Below are positions 7,743-17,044 of a stretch of 64,000 bases of DNA, in pieces. A program made the position numbers and the translations under genes. The DNA lies in the NCBI RefSeq assembly GCF_012524205.1, contig NZ_JABACI010000002.1:62001-126000 (forward strand). The letters are read 5' to 3'. The first letter of the stretch is position 1; each line of letters opens with the position of its first letter. This stretch comes from Microbacterium salsuginis (GTDB lineage Bacteria; Actinomycetota; Actinomycetes; Actinomycetales; Microbacteriaceae). A model generated the notes under the pieces. It saw only the letters and a list, made by a program, of their open reading frames with translations. It had not been told where the DNA came from and ran no database searches.

Positions 7743-9349
7743 CGGCCCACCACGACGAGGTCACCCTCCTCGAGCTCGCCCGACTCGACGGGGCGAACCT
7801 CGACCGAGCCGTCCGCGGCGAGCCCGGTCTCGACGTCGACCAGACGCGTCTCGGCCTGGTCGCCGTCACGCGGATCGCCGTCGACCACTTCGACTCGGCT
7901 CTCTCCGCCGGGGCCGGCCGTGACCGCGGCGAGCGGCACGAACAGCACTTCGCCCTCGGTCGCGCCGACGGGGATCGACACTCGCACGTTCGCCCCCTGC
8001 AGCTGCTGGATCTGCTCCGGTGTGAGCGGGTCAGGGGTGAAGCCGATCGTCCAGCGCCCGCTGGACTCCTCGCCGGGGGTCACCTCGGCGATCACGGCGC
8101 GGTGGCTGGCGCCGTCCGGCAGCTCGAACGATGCTTCGCCACCGACCTGCAGCAGGGTCGCGTCCGCCTCGGCGGCCGAGCCGGTCAGCTCGAGGGTGGC
8201 ACCCGACACCGTCATGGCGACGCCTTGGAGGATCGAGCCACGGGCCGCCGTCACGGCGTCCACGCGTCGCGGAAGCGCCGCGAGGTAGAGCACCTCACTC
8301 GAGGGCAGGAAGGGCAGCGCCTCCTCACGCGCTCGCGTGAGCGCCTCCTGCGCCTGAGCGACCTGCGAGCGTGCGGCATCGACGGCGGCACGCTGTGCCC
8401 GCGTGTCGGGCGCGGCCGCGACTTCGTCGCGGCGGAGCTTCGCCAGAGCGAGGGCGTCCTCGAGATCCGCCACGACGAGCGGGTCCAGCGGCACCGCCAT
8501 CCGGGCGGCGTCGAGCTGCCGCTGCGCGCTGGCCACCTGGTTGTCGGCTTCGCGGAGGGCCACCGCAGACGCGCCGCTGCCCGCACGGTTCAGTTCATCG
8601 TTGGCCGCGGCGAGCGACTGCTGCGCAGCTGTCACGCCTTCCGAAGCGGCCCGGACCGCCTCGTCGCCGCCCTCCGGCGGAGGCGGCGGGGCGTATCCCA
8701 CGAGGTCGTAGAGCGCCGGCACCGCAGCGGCGGCCGCCGCGTCGAAGACGTCGGATGCCGGATCCCCGGCGTTGATGCCGACCGCGGCCATCGCCTGCTT
8801 GAACTGCACCACGTCCGGCCCCGACATCCCGAACCGCAGAGTGCGGTACGCGGGGAGGTCTCCCGGCAGCACGATGACCGGCCTGCCGGCGATCTCGAGG
8901 GCCACAGCCAGGGGGCCGAACTCGGCACCGGCCTCGGGGACCCGGCCGGTCACGATCGCCGGCCCCGTGAGCGAGGAGGTGTCGAGGGTGATCTCGGCGG
9001 CGTCGGCGTAGCCGACCTCGCCGCGGATGGTGACGTCGTTGCTCAGCTCGCCGAACTCGACCGGCACCGTGATCAGGCCGGGCTCGGGAGGCTCCGCCCG
9101 CGCCGATGCCTCTGCGGGCGACACCACGAAGCGTCCGACGAGAAGCCCGACCACGAGGCTGGCCACGGCCACCGCCGCCACGATCCACAGCGCACGGTTG
9201 CCGTCGAACACGCGCCGCCAGCGCGTGAACAGGCCGGCGCGCGGCGGAACGGCGGCGGCCTCACCACCATCCTCGGCCTCGGCAATGGTCGTCCCTGTCC
9301 CGAGGATCTCGTCGAAGCTCTCGTCCTGCTGCTCTTGCGATCCCGCCAC
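7739..9349 (-). CDS. membrane-fusion-type efflux adaptor with peptidoglycan-binding motif
   Basis: The 536-residue product has a cytoplasmic N terminus rich in acidic residues, one transmembrane segment (about 53-75) and a large outer part. Residues about 165-190 (LRFGMSGPDVVQFKQAM) match the peptidoglycan-binding type 1 helix pattern. A long coiled coil follows (about 235-345), then beta-rich HlyD/MacA-like domains to the end. In a Gram-positive such an adaptor could link the MacB-like permease to the wall. The start is GTG 9349, one base after the lipoprotein stop. The end overlaps the ATPase start by 4 bp. Confidence 0.88.
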   Translation of the reverse strand: MAGSQEQQDESFDEILGTGTTIAEAEDGGEAAAVPPRAGLFTRWRRVFDGNRALWIVAAVAVASLVVGLLVGRFVVSPAEASARAEPPEPGLITVPVEFGELSNDVTIRGEVGYADAAEITLDTSSLTGPAIVTGRVPEAGAEFGPLAVALEIAGRPVIVLPGDLPAYRTLRFGMSGPDVVQFKQAMAAVGINAGDPASDVFDAAAAAAVPALYDLVGYAPPPPPEGGDEAVRAASEGVTAAQQSLAAANDELNRAGSGASAVALREADNQVASAQRQLDAARMAVPLDPLVVADLEDALALAKLRRDEVAAAPDTRAQRAAVDAARSQVAQAQEALTRAREEALPFLPSSEVLYLAALPRRVDAVTAARGSILQGVAMTVSGATLELTGSAAEADATLLQVGGEASFELPDGASHRAVIAEVTPGEESSGRWTIGFTPDPLTPEQIQQLQGANVRVSIPVGATEGEVLFVPLAAVTAGPGGESRVEVVDGDPRDGDQAETRLVDVETGLAADGSVEVRPVESGELEEGDLVVVGR

Positions 9350-9350
9350 G

Positions 9351-10322
9351 CTAGCGGCCCTGCTCCGCCGCGGCCTTGAGAGCGTCGAGGTCGGCCTTGT
9401 GGTCGGCGATGAACTCCTCCTCGAGCGCGAACTGAATGTCGAGCTGGACCTTGCGGTAGTCCGTCTCCTCGCGGCAGTCGAGGTCGGCGAGGGCGACCTC
9501 GATCTCGCGCTCCCCGATCTCGGCGAGCTTCGGATCGTCCTCGACCCACTCGGTCTGGTTCTCGTAGTAGGCGTTCAGCTCCTCGTTGAACTCCATCTGC
9601 GCGTCCATCTGCGCGTCATAGCCCGGATGCCCGGCGTCGGCCATGCAGGAGCTCCATGCCGCGTTGATCTCGTCGAACGCGTTCGACTCCTGGGTCTTGG
9701 TCCAGAACTCCTCCATCGCCTTCATGAGCGGCTCGAACTCGTCGGCCATCGCGGGGTTCTTCTGCTCGACCTCGTGCTGGGCCCAGCCGTAGCATCCCGC
9801 CTGCTCCCAGTCGTACTCGTACGAGCCGTCCTCGTTCATCTGGTCCTCGGGCATGGGCGGGCCGTGCAGCGTCTCGTAGAACGCCGTCTGCTCGGATTCC
9901 GGGAGGCTCATGATGTAGTCCTGGTTGGGATCCACCCACTCCTCCTGGTCGGTCGGCGGCTCCTCGCTCATCGGCGAGTTGATCATCCCGTAGCCGTACT
10001 GGGCCACCCACTCGCGGTCGTCGGGCTTCCACGCGTCGTCGGAGCCGAAAGAGATCGACGAGCCACCGGTGTTGGGGATGTACTCGAAGCCCTCCTCCGA
10101 CATGCACTCCGCGACGAGCTCCTCGCGCTCCGCGTTCTCCTTCTCGAACCGCTCGCGCTGCTCGTCCTCGGAGAGATCACCGCCCCACACCGCTGACATG
10201 TACTCGTTCAGGGGTGAGTCCTCGGGCTTCGGTGCACCTGAGCCTGACGGCCCCGAGCAGGCGGCGAGCGTCACCACGAGGCCGGTGGCGAGGAGGAGGG
10301 CGAGGGGCGTGCGTGTGCGCAT
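9351..10322 (-). CDS. acidic four-cysteine lipoprotein of the export operon
   Basis: The 323-residue product begins with a lipoprotein signal (MRTRTPLALLLA then VTLAAC, lipid-attachment Cys near residue 22). I chose ATG 10322 because the signal peptide begins there; the frame extends to 10439 without support. The mature protein is strongly acidic and carries four spaced cysteines in the contexts ECMSEEGFEY, AGCYGWAQ, SSCMADAGHPGY and DLDCREETDY, suggesting two disulfides. The pattern is repeated-looking (CM...G followed by an aromatic). I do not know a named function. It lies one base upstream of the adaptor gene, so it is probably a surface partner of that ABC system. Confidence 0.82.
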   Translation of the reverse strand: MRTRTPLALLLATGLVVTLAACSGPSGSGAPKPEDSPLNEYMSAVWGGDLSEDEQRERFEKENAEREELVAECMSEEGFEYIPNTGGSSISFGSDDAWKPDDREWVAQYGYGMINSPMSEEPPTDQEEWVDPNQDYIMSLPESEQTAFYETLHGPPMPEDQMNEDGSYEYDWEQAGCYGWAQHEVEQKNPAMADEFEPLMKAMEEFWTKTQESNAFDEINAAWSSCMADAGHPGYDAQMDAQMEFNEELNAYYENQTEWVEDDPKLAEIGEREIEVALADLDCREETDYRKVQLDIQFALEEEFIADHKADLDALKAAAEQGR

Positions 10323-10465
10323 GGCGGCTCCGTAGGGGGGAGGTCGAGCTGCTGGTGGGGTGCGGCGGTGCAGCCCCGTCACTCGTTTATGTCGGAACCT
10401 CCCCTCCCCCTGACAGCCTCTGGGGCGACCGTTGCACAACCGTTACTTCCGGCCGGCGAAGCGTG

Positions 10466-11068
10466 TCAGACGGGATAGACCTCGGGAAGCCCGGTGCGCA
10501 GCTCGACGGGCAGGTGCGACATGTCGTTGTGGGACAGGATCGTCCACGGGCGTCCCTGTTTCTGCGCGATCACGGTCAGCCCGCAGTGGGCCTGGTTGAG
10601 AGTCATCCAGCGCCATTCCGGCGCCTGCAGCACTTCGCGCACGAACCACGCGATCACGAAGTTGTGCGTGATGACGAGCTCGTGCACCTCGCCGCGCTTG
10701 CGCACCAGGAACTCGCTCACCGCATCGGACATCTGAGCCCGCCCCGCCTCGACCTCGGCCTCGGTCACGGAGCCGAAGAACGGCTCGAACACCGAGGGCG
10801 TCTCGTCGGTCATGCCCGTCGGCACGCAGTCGAACAGCAGTGCGGAGGGCTCCGGCGCAAGCGACGGCATCCGCTCGGACACCGCTCGTGCCGTCTCGCT
10901 CGCCCGCTCGAGCGGGGAGTGCCACACCGCATCGAACGGCACCCCCGACAGCCGGTCTGCGAGAAGCGCTGCCTGACGGCGGCCACGCGGCGAAAGGGGT
11001 CCGTCGACCAGTCCGTGCTCGGCGTTCTGATGCTCGCCATGTCGCACGAGGTAGATGTAGTGCGTCAC
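10466..11068 (-). CDS. histidine phosphatase family protein
   Basis: This is a phosphoglycerate-mutase-fold phosphatase of 200 residues. The catalytic RHG motif is in YIYLVRHGEHQ at the N terminus; the second histidine is in LVITHNFVIAWF. The phosphate-pocket Arg is in SPLERASETA. I chose GTG 11068 because YIYLVRHG begins right after it; ATG 11119 would add 17 unrelated residues. Substrate cannot be inferred. It stands alone between the lipoprotein gene and the aldo/keto reductase-like gene. Confidence 0.9.
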   Translation of the reverse strand: MTHYIYLVRHGEHQNAEHGLVDGPLSPRGRRQAALLADRLSGVPFDAVWHSPLERASETARAVSERMPSLAPEPSALLFDCVPTGMTDETPSVFEPFFGSVTEAEVEAGRAQMSDAVSEFLVRKRGEVHELVITHNFVIAWFVREVLQAPEWRWMTLNQAHCGLTVIAQKQGRPWTILSHNDMSHLPVELRTGLPEVYPV

Positions 11069-11176
11069 GCAGCTCACTCCGTCGGGGGTCGCGTGCCCGG
11101 ACGGGGCACCGCTTTCCACCCTACGTCACCGACGGATGCCGTTCCCGGGCTTGTGGAGAGGTCGGCGCGCCGCCGG

Positions 11177-12217
11177 CTATTCCGACGCGCGGGCGATGTC
11201 GGACAGCTGGGAGCGGCTGAGTCGCACCCCCACCCCCTGCACGAGTTCCTCGACGTGCTGGGGGGCGTACGCGTTGACGATCGGGGCCGTCACGAGTTTC
11301 TGCGACAGCAACCACGCGACGGCGACCGCTGCGTCGGGCACACCGAGCTCGGTGCCCACGGCATCGAGCGCCCGCAGCGTTCGGCTGCCGCGGCGGTTGA
11401 GATTCGCGGCCAGCTGCGCGCCGCGCACCGACAGCGACCCACGGAGGCGCGTACGCTGCCTGCCCGCGAGGAATCCGTGCTCGAGCGCGTGCGAGGGCGT
11501 CACGGCCATGCCCTGCGCGCCGGCCACGAGGCGCAGGTCGGCGTCGAACTCGTGACGCCGCAGGACGTTGAACGGGACATCCAGGACCGTGATGCGCGGA
11601 TAGCCCGCGGAGGCGAGGATGCGGGCCTCGACCAGCTGAGCGGCGCTGTAGCCCATCGCCCCGATGGCGGCGACCTTGCCCGACTCGACCAGCCACTCGG
11701 CGGTCGCCAGAGTGTCCTCGAGCGCGGTCATCGAGTCGGTCGACGCGTCGAGCGAGAGCACGTCGATGCGCTCGGTGCGCAGCCGCGTGAGCGAGGCCTC
11801 GACCGAGCGGATCAGATTGACCGGGCCGAGTCCGGGGTTGTCGGCGTGCCCGCCGACCCGCACCGCGAGCACCACGTCGTCACGCAGGCCGCGGGAGTGC
11901 AGCCATTGACCGATGATGTGCTCGCTGCGTCCGCCTGAGAAGCTGTCCGAGGTGTGGACGGCATTCCCGCCCAGCTCGGCGTACGCGTCGAGGATCGCAT
12001 GGCTCGACTCGAGGTCGACGTTCCAGCCGAACTCGGCTCCGCCGAGGATCAGCGGGAAGACCTCGACACCGCTCTCGCCGAGCGGCACGCGCACGTTGCT
12101 GCCCACCGACGGCCCCTGAACGGGGATGGGTGCGGAGGGGTGGACTCCGGGCGCGGCCGGGCCGGTGGCATCCGGGCTCGTCGGCGGGAGCGTCGAGTCA
12201 ACGCCGAAGTAAGCCAT
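11177..12217 (-). CDS. aldo/keto reductase-fold protein lacking the catalytic tetrad
   Basis: The 346-residue product aligns along its length with aldo/keto reductases (PLILGGAEFGWN, AVHTSDSFSGGRSEHIIGQW, then GKVAAIGAMGYSAAQL), after a Pro-rich N-terminal tail of about 40 residues. All four tetrad positions appear replaced: the Asp of the usual DTA is His88, the Tyr is Phe93, the Lys of the TK strand is Arg120, and the catalytic His is Asp157. It is therefore probably not a normal reductase and may be a binding or regulatory protein. ATG 12217 has GAGGGGG upstream; an earlier ATG at 12232 is less well placed. Confidence 0.85.
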   Translation of the reverse strand: MAYFGVDSTLPPTSPDATGPAAPGVHPSAPIPVQGPSVGSNVRVPLGESGVEVFPLILGGAEFGWNVDLESSHAILDAYAELGGNAVHTSDSFSGGRSEHIIGQWLHSRGLRDDVVLAVRVGGHADNPGLGPVNLIRSVEASLTRLRTERIDVLSLDASTDSMTALEDTLATAEWLVESGKVAAIGAMGYSAAQLVEARILASAGYPRITVLDVPFNVLRRHEFDADLRLVAGAQGMAVTPSHALEHGFLAGRQRTRLRGSLSVRGAQLAANLNRRGSRTLRALDAVGTELGVPDAAVAVAWLLSQKLVTAPIVNAYAPQHVEELVQGVGVRLSRSQLSDIARASE

Positions 12218-12429
12218 GTGCCACCCCCTCACGAAGCCCGGTGGGAGTCTTCGTGATCACTGTGTCCGCACCCCCCGGCGCGTACTTCGAGGGTAGGGCA
12301 GTCCGGACACCCGGCCGCTCACCGAGGCGAACTGTCGATAAACATTACATAACGGTTTCATCACGACGCGGCGTCGCACAGCGGGTTGTCCCCCGTTCGG
12401 TGGACCAGGGCGAGCCCTCCGCCGCAACG

Positions 12430-12473
12430 CCGGATGCCCGCCCCGCTCCGGAAGGAGCAGGACGGGCATCCGG
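12430..12473 (-). terminator. terminator hairpin after pnp
   Basis: An 11-bp perfect outer stem (12430-12440 with 12463-12473, containing GGATGCC) encloses an inner stem capped by a GGAA loop. It starts 25 nt after the pnp stop. No U-tract follows. Confidence 0.65.
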
Positions 12474-12498
12474 ACAGGCAGTCAGACCGCGATGCGAC

Positions 12499-14790
12499 TC
12501 AGCCCTCTGCGGGAGCCTCCGGACCGGGGTTGGCCGCGTCGCGACCCTCCTGGTCGGCCGGCTCTTCGAGCACCGGCTCGAGGGACAGCTTGCCGCGGTC
12601 GTCGATCTTGGTGATCTTGACCAGGAGCTTCTGACCGACCGACAGGACGTCGTCGACGTTCTCGACGCGCTTGCCGCCCGCGAGCTTGCGGACCTCGGTC
12701 ACGTGCAGGAGCCCGTCCTTGCCCGGAAGCAGCGAGACGAACGCGCCGAAGGTCGCGATCTTCACCACGGTGCCGAGGAACTGCTCGCCGACCTCCGGGT
12801 TCGTCGGGTTGGCGATCGCGTTCACCTGGGCGCGCGCGGCCTCCGCCGACGGACCATCGGTCGCGCCGATGTAGACGGTGCCGTCCTCCTCGATGGAGAT
12901 CTGCGCGCCGGTCTCGTCCTGGATGGCGTTGATCGTCTTGCCCTTGGGTCCGATCAGCTCACCGATCTTGTCGACCGGGATCTGGACGCTGATCACGCGC
13001 GGGGCGGTCGGCGCCATCTCGTCGGGACCGTCGATCGCGGCGTTCAGCACGCCGAGGATCGTCAGACGCGCCTCGTGCGCCTGCTGCAGCGCCGCGGTGA
13101 GCACCGACGACGGGATGCCGTCGAGCTTCGTGTCCAGCTGGATGGCGGTGACGAACTCGCTCGTGCCGGCGACCTTGAAGTCCATGTCGCCGAGGGCGTC
13201 CTCGGCGCCGAGGATGTCGGTCAGTGCGGCGTAGCGCGTCTGCCCGTCGACCTCGTCCGAGACCAGGCCCATCGCGATACCCGCGACCGGCGCGCGCAGC
13301 GGCACACCGGCGTTGAGGAGCGAGAGCGTGGACGCGCAGACCGAGCCCATCGACGTCGAGCCGTTGGAGCCGAGGGCCTCGGACACCTGACGGATCGCGT
13401 AGGGGAACTCCTCGCGGCTGGGCAGCACCGGCACGAGCGCGCGCTCGGCCAGGAAGCCGTGCCCGATCTCGCGACGCTTGGGGCTGCCCACACGGCCGGT
13501 CTCACCGGTCGAGTAGGGCGGGAAGTTGTAGTGGTGCATGTAGCGCTTGTGCGTGACAGGCGACAGCGAGTCGATCTGCTGCTCCATCTTGAGCATGTTC
13601 AGCGTGGTGACGCCCAGGATCTGGGTCTCGCCGCGCTGGAAGATCGCCGAGCCGTGGACGCGCGGGATGACCTGCACCTCGGCGTCGAGCGGACGGATGT
13701 CGGCAAGGCCACGGCCGTCCATGCGGACGCCCTCGGCGAGGATGCGACCGCGCACGATCTTCTTCGTCACCGACTTGTAGGCGGCGGAGAACTCGAGCGT
13801 CGCGACGGCCGGCAGCTCACCGGACTCGACGGCGGCGAGAAGCTCGGCCTTGACGGCGTCCTTCAGCTCGTCGTCGGCGTTCTGACGGGCCTGCTTGTCG
13901 GCGATCTGGTAGATCGGGACGAGCTTGTCATAGGCGCGGTGCGCGACGAAGTCGTAGGTCTCCTGGCTGTAGGGCAGGAAGACCGGGAACTCCTTGATCT
14001 CCTTCGCAGCGGTGTTCGCCACGACGTTCTGCGCGGCGACGAGCTGCTTGATGAAGGGCTTCGAGGCCTCGAGACCCTCGGCCACGACCTGCTCGTTGGG
14101 CTTGGTGGCGCCGCCCTTGATGAGGTTCCACGAACCCTCGGTCGCCTCGGCCTCGACCATCATGATCGCGACATCCTCGTTGCCGTCGGCGTCGGTGATG
14201 ACGCGGCCGGCGACGATGAGGTCGAAGACGGCCTCCTCGAGCTGGGTGACGGTCGGGAACGCGATCCACTGGTCGGCGTTCTCGCCGTGACCCGGGATGA
14301 GGGCCAGACGGACACCCGCGATCGGACCCGAGAACGGCAGTCCCGAGATCTGGGTCGAGAGGGATGCCGCGTTGATCGCGAGCGCGTCGTAGAACTCGCC
14401 GGGTGCGATCGAGAGCACCGTGACGACGATCTGCACCTCGTTGCGAAGACCCTCGACGAACGACGGGCGCAGCGGGCGGTCGATGAGACGGCAGACGAGG
14501 ATCGCCTCGGTGGAGGGGCGGCCCTCGCGACGGAAGAACGAGCCGGGGATCTTGCCCGCGGCGTACGAGCGCTCTTCGACGTCGACGGTCAGCGGGAAGA
14601 AGTCGAAGCCTTCGCGCGGGTGCTTGCCGGCGCTGGTGGCCGAGAGGAGCATCGTCTCCTCGTCGAGGTACGCGGCGACGGCACCCTGTGCCTGCTGCGC
14701 GAGTCGCCCGGTTTCGAACCGGACGGTGCGGGTGCCGAAGCGTCCGTTGTCGAGGACGGCTTCGGCGGCGGTGATTTCAGGACCTTCCAA
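12499..14790 (-). CDS. pnp: polyribonucleotide nucleotidyltransferase
   Basis: PNPase degrades RNA 3' to 5' by phosphorolysis. The product has 763 residues and the standard layout: first RNase PH domain (about 10-150), helical linker, second RNase PH domain (about 330-560, with [14 protein letters not shown] and [21 protein letters not shown]), then a KH domain ([14 protein letters not shown], about 610-670) and an S1 domain ([24 protein letters not shown]). The start is TTG 14790, placed by AAGGAGAG just upstream and by the family N terminus ([15 protein letters not shown]). A strong hairpin at 14815-14839 lies in the leader. rpsO, usually next to pnp, is 20 kb away in this window. Confidence 0.96.
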   Translation of the reverse strand: MEGPEITAAEAVLDNGRFGTRTVRFETGRLAQQAQGAVAAYLDEETMLLSATSAGKHPREGFDFFPLTVDVEERSYAAGKIPGSFFRREGRPSTEAILVCRLIDRPLRPSFVEGLRNEVQIVVTVLSIAPGEFYDALAINAASLSTQISGLPFSGPIAGVRLALIPGHGENADQWIAFPTVTQLEEAVFDLIVAGRVITDADGNEDVAIMMVEAEATEGSWNLIKGGATKPNEQVVAEGLEASKPFIKQLVAAQNVVANTAAKEIKEFPVFLPYSQETYDFVAHRAYDKLVPIYQIADKQARQNADDELKDAVKAELLAAVESGELPAVATLEFSAAYKSVTKKIVRGRILAEGVRMDGRGLADIRPLDAEVQVIPRVHGSAIFQRGETQILGVTTLNMLKMEQQIDSLSPVTHKRYMHHYNFPPYSTGETGRVGSPKRREIGHGFLAERALVPVLPSREEFPYAIRQVSEALGSNGSTSMGSVCASTLSLLNAGVPLRAPVAGIAMGLVSDEVDGQTRYAALTDILGAEDALGDMDFKVAGTSEFVTAIQLDTKLDGIPSSVLTAALQQAHEARLTILGVLNAAIDGPDEMAPTAPRVISVQIPVDKIGELIGPKGKTINAIQDETGAQISIEEDGTVYIGATDGPSAEAARAQVNAIANPTNPEVGEQFLGTVVKIATFGAFVSLLPGKDGLLHVTEVRKLAGGKRVENVDDVLSVGQKLLVKITKIDDRGKLSLEPVLEEPADQEGRDAANPGPEAPAEG

Positions 14791-14814
14791 GAGGTCTCTC
14801 CTTCTTTGTTTAGG

Positions 14815-14839
14815 CTCGCACGCGCGTCTCGCGCACGAG
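14815..14839 (-). promoter_or_regulatory. leader hairpin upstream of pnp
   Basis: A 10-bp stem with two G-T pairs and a 5-nt loop lies 24 nt before the TTG start. In E. coli the pnp leader hairpin is cut by RNase III and then attacked by PNPase for autoregulation; the same role here is inferred from position only. Confidence 0.5.
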
Positions 14840-15087
14840 CTTGTGCGAAGGAGCAGGAACAGGCAGATGTCGGCGCGCGGCATGTCCGCGGGATTCGCCA
14901 GCGCTGGTCACCAGTAGAAGACCACCCGCCGCATCGCGTCGAGGAATCCACCACAGGGGACCAGCTAGCTGCCGGCCTGCTCCGTTGCTCATATGGAATT
15001 GAGCGGGCCGCCCAGAGGGCAACCCGAGACAGCTTATCAGCGGGCGCCCGAATCCCGGCATCCCTGGCGGGCGTCGGATGCCGCACC
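14840..15087. other. non-coding gap between pnp and the DUF5302 gene
   Basis: The stretch holds the presumed pnp promoter and leader. On the minus strand a TGATAAGCT sequence near 15028-15036 is a weak -10 candidate. A near-palindrome CTGGTCACCAG occurs around 14905. I see no convincing gene. Confidence 0.4.
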
Positions 15088-15093
15088 TAGGGT
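15088..15093 (+). promoter_or_regulatory. -10 box of DUF5302 gene
   Basis: TAGGGT lies 6 nt before ATG 15100: a leaderless start. Confidence 0.55.
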
Positions 15094-15099
15094 TGGAGC

Positions 15100-15282
15100 A
15101 TGAGCACCGACGACAAGCCGGCGAGCGCGGCATCCGACGAGATGAAGCGCAAGTTCAAGGAAGCCCTCGACAAGAAGAACGCCCAGCGCCGCGAGGGCGA
15201 GGCGCACCTGGATGCGGACTCCGGGATCCACGGCACTCACGGAGCCGTCACCAAGCGGGAGTTCCGGCGCAAGAGCGGGTAG
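15100..15282 (+). CDS. DUF5302 family small protein
   Basis: The 60-residue, highly charged product contains KRKFKEALDKKNAQRR in the middle and ends in REFRRKSG, the pattern of the actinobacterial DUF5302 family (C-terminal FRRKSG). It has no membrane segment. The function of the family is unknown. It has a leaderless promoter and is followed 15 bp downstream by another small acidic protein gene. Confidence 0.82.
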   Translation: MSTDDKPASAASDEMKRKFKEALDKKNAQRREGEAHLDADSGIHGTHGAVTKREFRRKSG

Positions 15283-15297
15283 GACGGCGGTGACGCG

Positions 15298-15483
15298 ATG
15301 AGCGACTTCAGGGAACGGATCCCGGACGACGAACGCGACGTCCCGCTCGATGACGAGGTGGAGTTCGAGACTCCGCCCCCGACGCTCGACCCGATGGAAT
15401 CCGTCGAGGCCGAGGCCGACGAGGTCATCGAGCATGAACGGGACGCCGCGATCGAGGCCGGCGAGATCGACCACGAGCGCTGA
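15298..15483 (+). CDS. small acidic protein of unknown function
   Basis: The 61-residue product is very acidic (long runs of Asp and Glu, for example MESVEAEADEVIEHERDAA) with no cysteine or membrane segment. It starts at ATG 15298, 15 bp after the DUF5302 gene, with GGCGGTG upstream, so it is probably co-transcribed. A strong terminator follows. I do not recognise a family. Confidence 0.7.
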   Translation: MSDFRERIPDDERDVPLDDEVEFETPPPTLDPMESVEAEADEVIEHERDAAIEAGEIDHER

Positions 15484-15504
15484 CGGGCCGATCCGACCAC
15501 GACA

Positions 15505-15538
15505 GGCTCGGGGCCCCGCCGCGGCGGGGCCCCGAGCC
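15505..15538. terminator. bidirectional terminator hairpin
   Basis: A perfect 16-bp GC-rich stem with a 2-nt loop lies between the convergent small-protein gene and dctA. Confidence 0.8.
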
Positions 15539-15558
15539 GTCCTCAGCGCCTGACCGAC

Positions 15559-17010
15559 TCAGCGGCTGAGCAGTTCCGCACGCTCGCGTGCCCGCTTCTC
15601 CTTCTCACCGGCCTCCGCGACCGCGGCCTCTTCGAGGCCCTGGACTCCGACCGCGTCCGGCGCATTCGACATGCCGTCGTGGTCGTCACCGGCCAGCGTC
15701 GTCTCGTCGAAAGGCAGGTCGCCGGCCAGGACGCTGCGAGCCCGGCTCGCGTCGAACTCCTTCGTCCATGAGCCGATCAGCACGGTGGCCACCGCGTTGC
15801 CGGTGAAGTTGGTGACGGCCCTGCCCTCCGACATGAACCGGTCGATGCCGACGATGACGCCGACACCGTTGACGAGGTCGGGACGGTAGGCCTGCAGGCC
15901 TCCGGCGAGCGTGGCAAGGCCTGCCCCGGTGACGCCCGCGGCGCCCTTGGAGGCGACGATCATGAACACCAGCAGGCCGATCTGCTCGCCCAGCGACATC
16001 GGGGCGCCCATGCCGCTCGCGATGAACAGCGACGCCATCGTCAGGTAGATCGCAGTGCCGTCGAGGTTGAACGAGTAGCCGGTCGGAACGGTGATGCCCA
16101 CGACGGGCTTCGAGACGCCGAGGTGCTCCATCTTGGCGATGAGGCGGGGCAAGGCGGACTCCGACGACGACGTGCCGACGATCAGCAGGTACTCCCGCGC
16201 GAGGTACTTCACGAGGGCGAAGATGTTGATCCGCGTCACCGCCCACAGCAAGGTGCCGAGCACGCCGATGATGAAGATCAGGCACGTCAGGTAGAACGCG
16301 ATCATCAGCGTGCCCAGCGCCCAGATCGCGGCGATCCCAGTATTGCCCACGACGGCCGCGATGGCACCGAAGGCGCCCAGCGGTGCCAGCCACAGGATCA
16401 TGCCGAGGATGCGGAACACCAGCGCCTGCAGGTGCTTGACGGCGTTCATGACGGGCGCACCGCGGTCGCCCATCTGCTGGAGCGCGAATCCCACGAGCAG
16501 TGCGATGAAGAGAACCTGCAGCACGCTCTCGCCGGTGAAGGCCGAGAAGAACGTGGTCGGGATGATCCCGAGGATGAACTCCTGGGTCGTCTTCGCCTCC
16601 GCGGTCGACTCGTAGCTCGAGCCGGCCATGTCCAGTCCCTCGCCCGGGTGGAGCATGTTGCCGACGAACAGCCCGATGGCCAGCGCGAACGTCGACATGA
16701 CCATGAAGTACAGCAGTGCCAGGCCGCCGATCTTGCCGACGGTGGCGGCCTTGGCGATCGACCCGACCCCGACGACGATCGTGCAGAAGATGATCGGGGC
16801 GATCATCATCTTGATCAGCGCGACGAAGCCCTCGCCCAGCGGCTTGAGGGCGACGCCGACGTCGGGCCAGATCAGGCCGACGGCCGCGCCGAGCACGACG
16901 GCGGCGATCACGGAGAGGTAGAGCCAGGTGTGCTTGTCCCATGCGCGCTTGCCGCGACGGAAGTTGAAGCCGGGAAGTGTGAACGAAGTCGTCCGGGTCG
17001 AGAGAGCCAT
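15559..17010 (-). CDS. dctA: C4-dicarboxylate:cation symporter, DctA type
   Basis: This DAACS-family transporter should import succinate, fumarate and malate with protons or sodium. The 483-residue product has eight membrane helices and the re-entrant loops. Family motifs are the serine-rich GTSSSESALPRLI (about residue 285), GYSFNLDGTAIY and the substrate-binding GIDRFMSEGRAVTNFTGN. The C-terminal 60 residues are a charged cytoplasmic tail. I prefer the second of two adjacent ATGs (17010): AGGAGG is 5 nt away, against 2 nt for the first. It is divergent from a CitA/DcuS-type two-component system that presumably senses its substrate. Confidence 0.92.
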   Translation of the reverse strand: MALSTRTTSFTLPGFNFRRGKRAWDKHTWLYLSVIAAVVLGAAVGLIWPDVGVALKPLGEGFVALIKMMIAPIIFCTIVVGVGSIAKAATVGKIGGLALLYFMVMSTFALAIGLFVGNMLHPGEGLDMAGSSYESTAEAKTTQEFILGIIPTTFFSAFTGESVLQVLFIALLVGFALQQMGDRGAPVMNAVKHLQALVFRILGMILWLAPLGAFGAIAAVVGNTGIAAIWALGTLMIAFYLTCLIFIIGVLGTLLWAVTRINIFALVKYLAREYLLIVGTSSSESALPRLIAKMEHLGVSKPVVGITVPTGYSFNLDGTAIYLTMASLFIASGMGAPMSLGEQIGLLVFMIVASKGAAGVTGAGLATLAGGLQAYRPDLVNGVGVIVGIDRFMSEGRAVTNFTGNAVATVLIGSWTKEFDASRARSVLAGDLPFDETTLAGDDHDGMSNAPDAVGVQGLEEAAVAEAGEKEKRARERAELLSR

Positions 17011-17044
17011 CATCGCCTCCTAGGGGTGAACAGTCGTTGTCCGG

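Noticed and set aside
12130-15090. A 986-codon open frame on the plus strand opposite pnp
   Set aside because: Its translation is Asp/Arg/Leu/Val/Gly-rich low-complexity text typical of an antisense frame in high-GC DNA, and the opposite strand encodes a full PNPase with all domains.
15505-15538. Perfect palindrome as a mobile-element end
   Set aside because: It lies between convergent stops and has the stem length and position of a terminator; no transposase is present.
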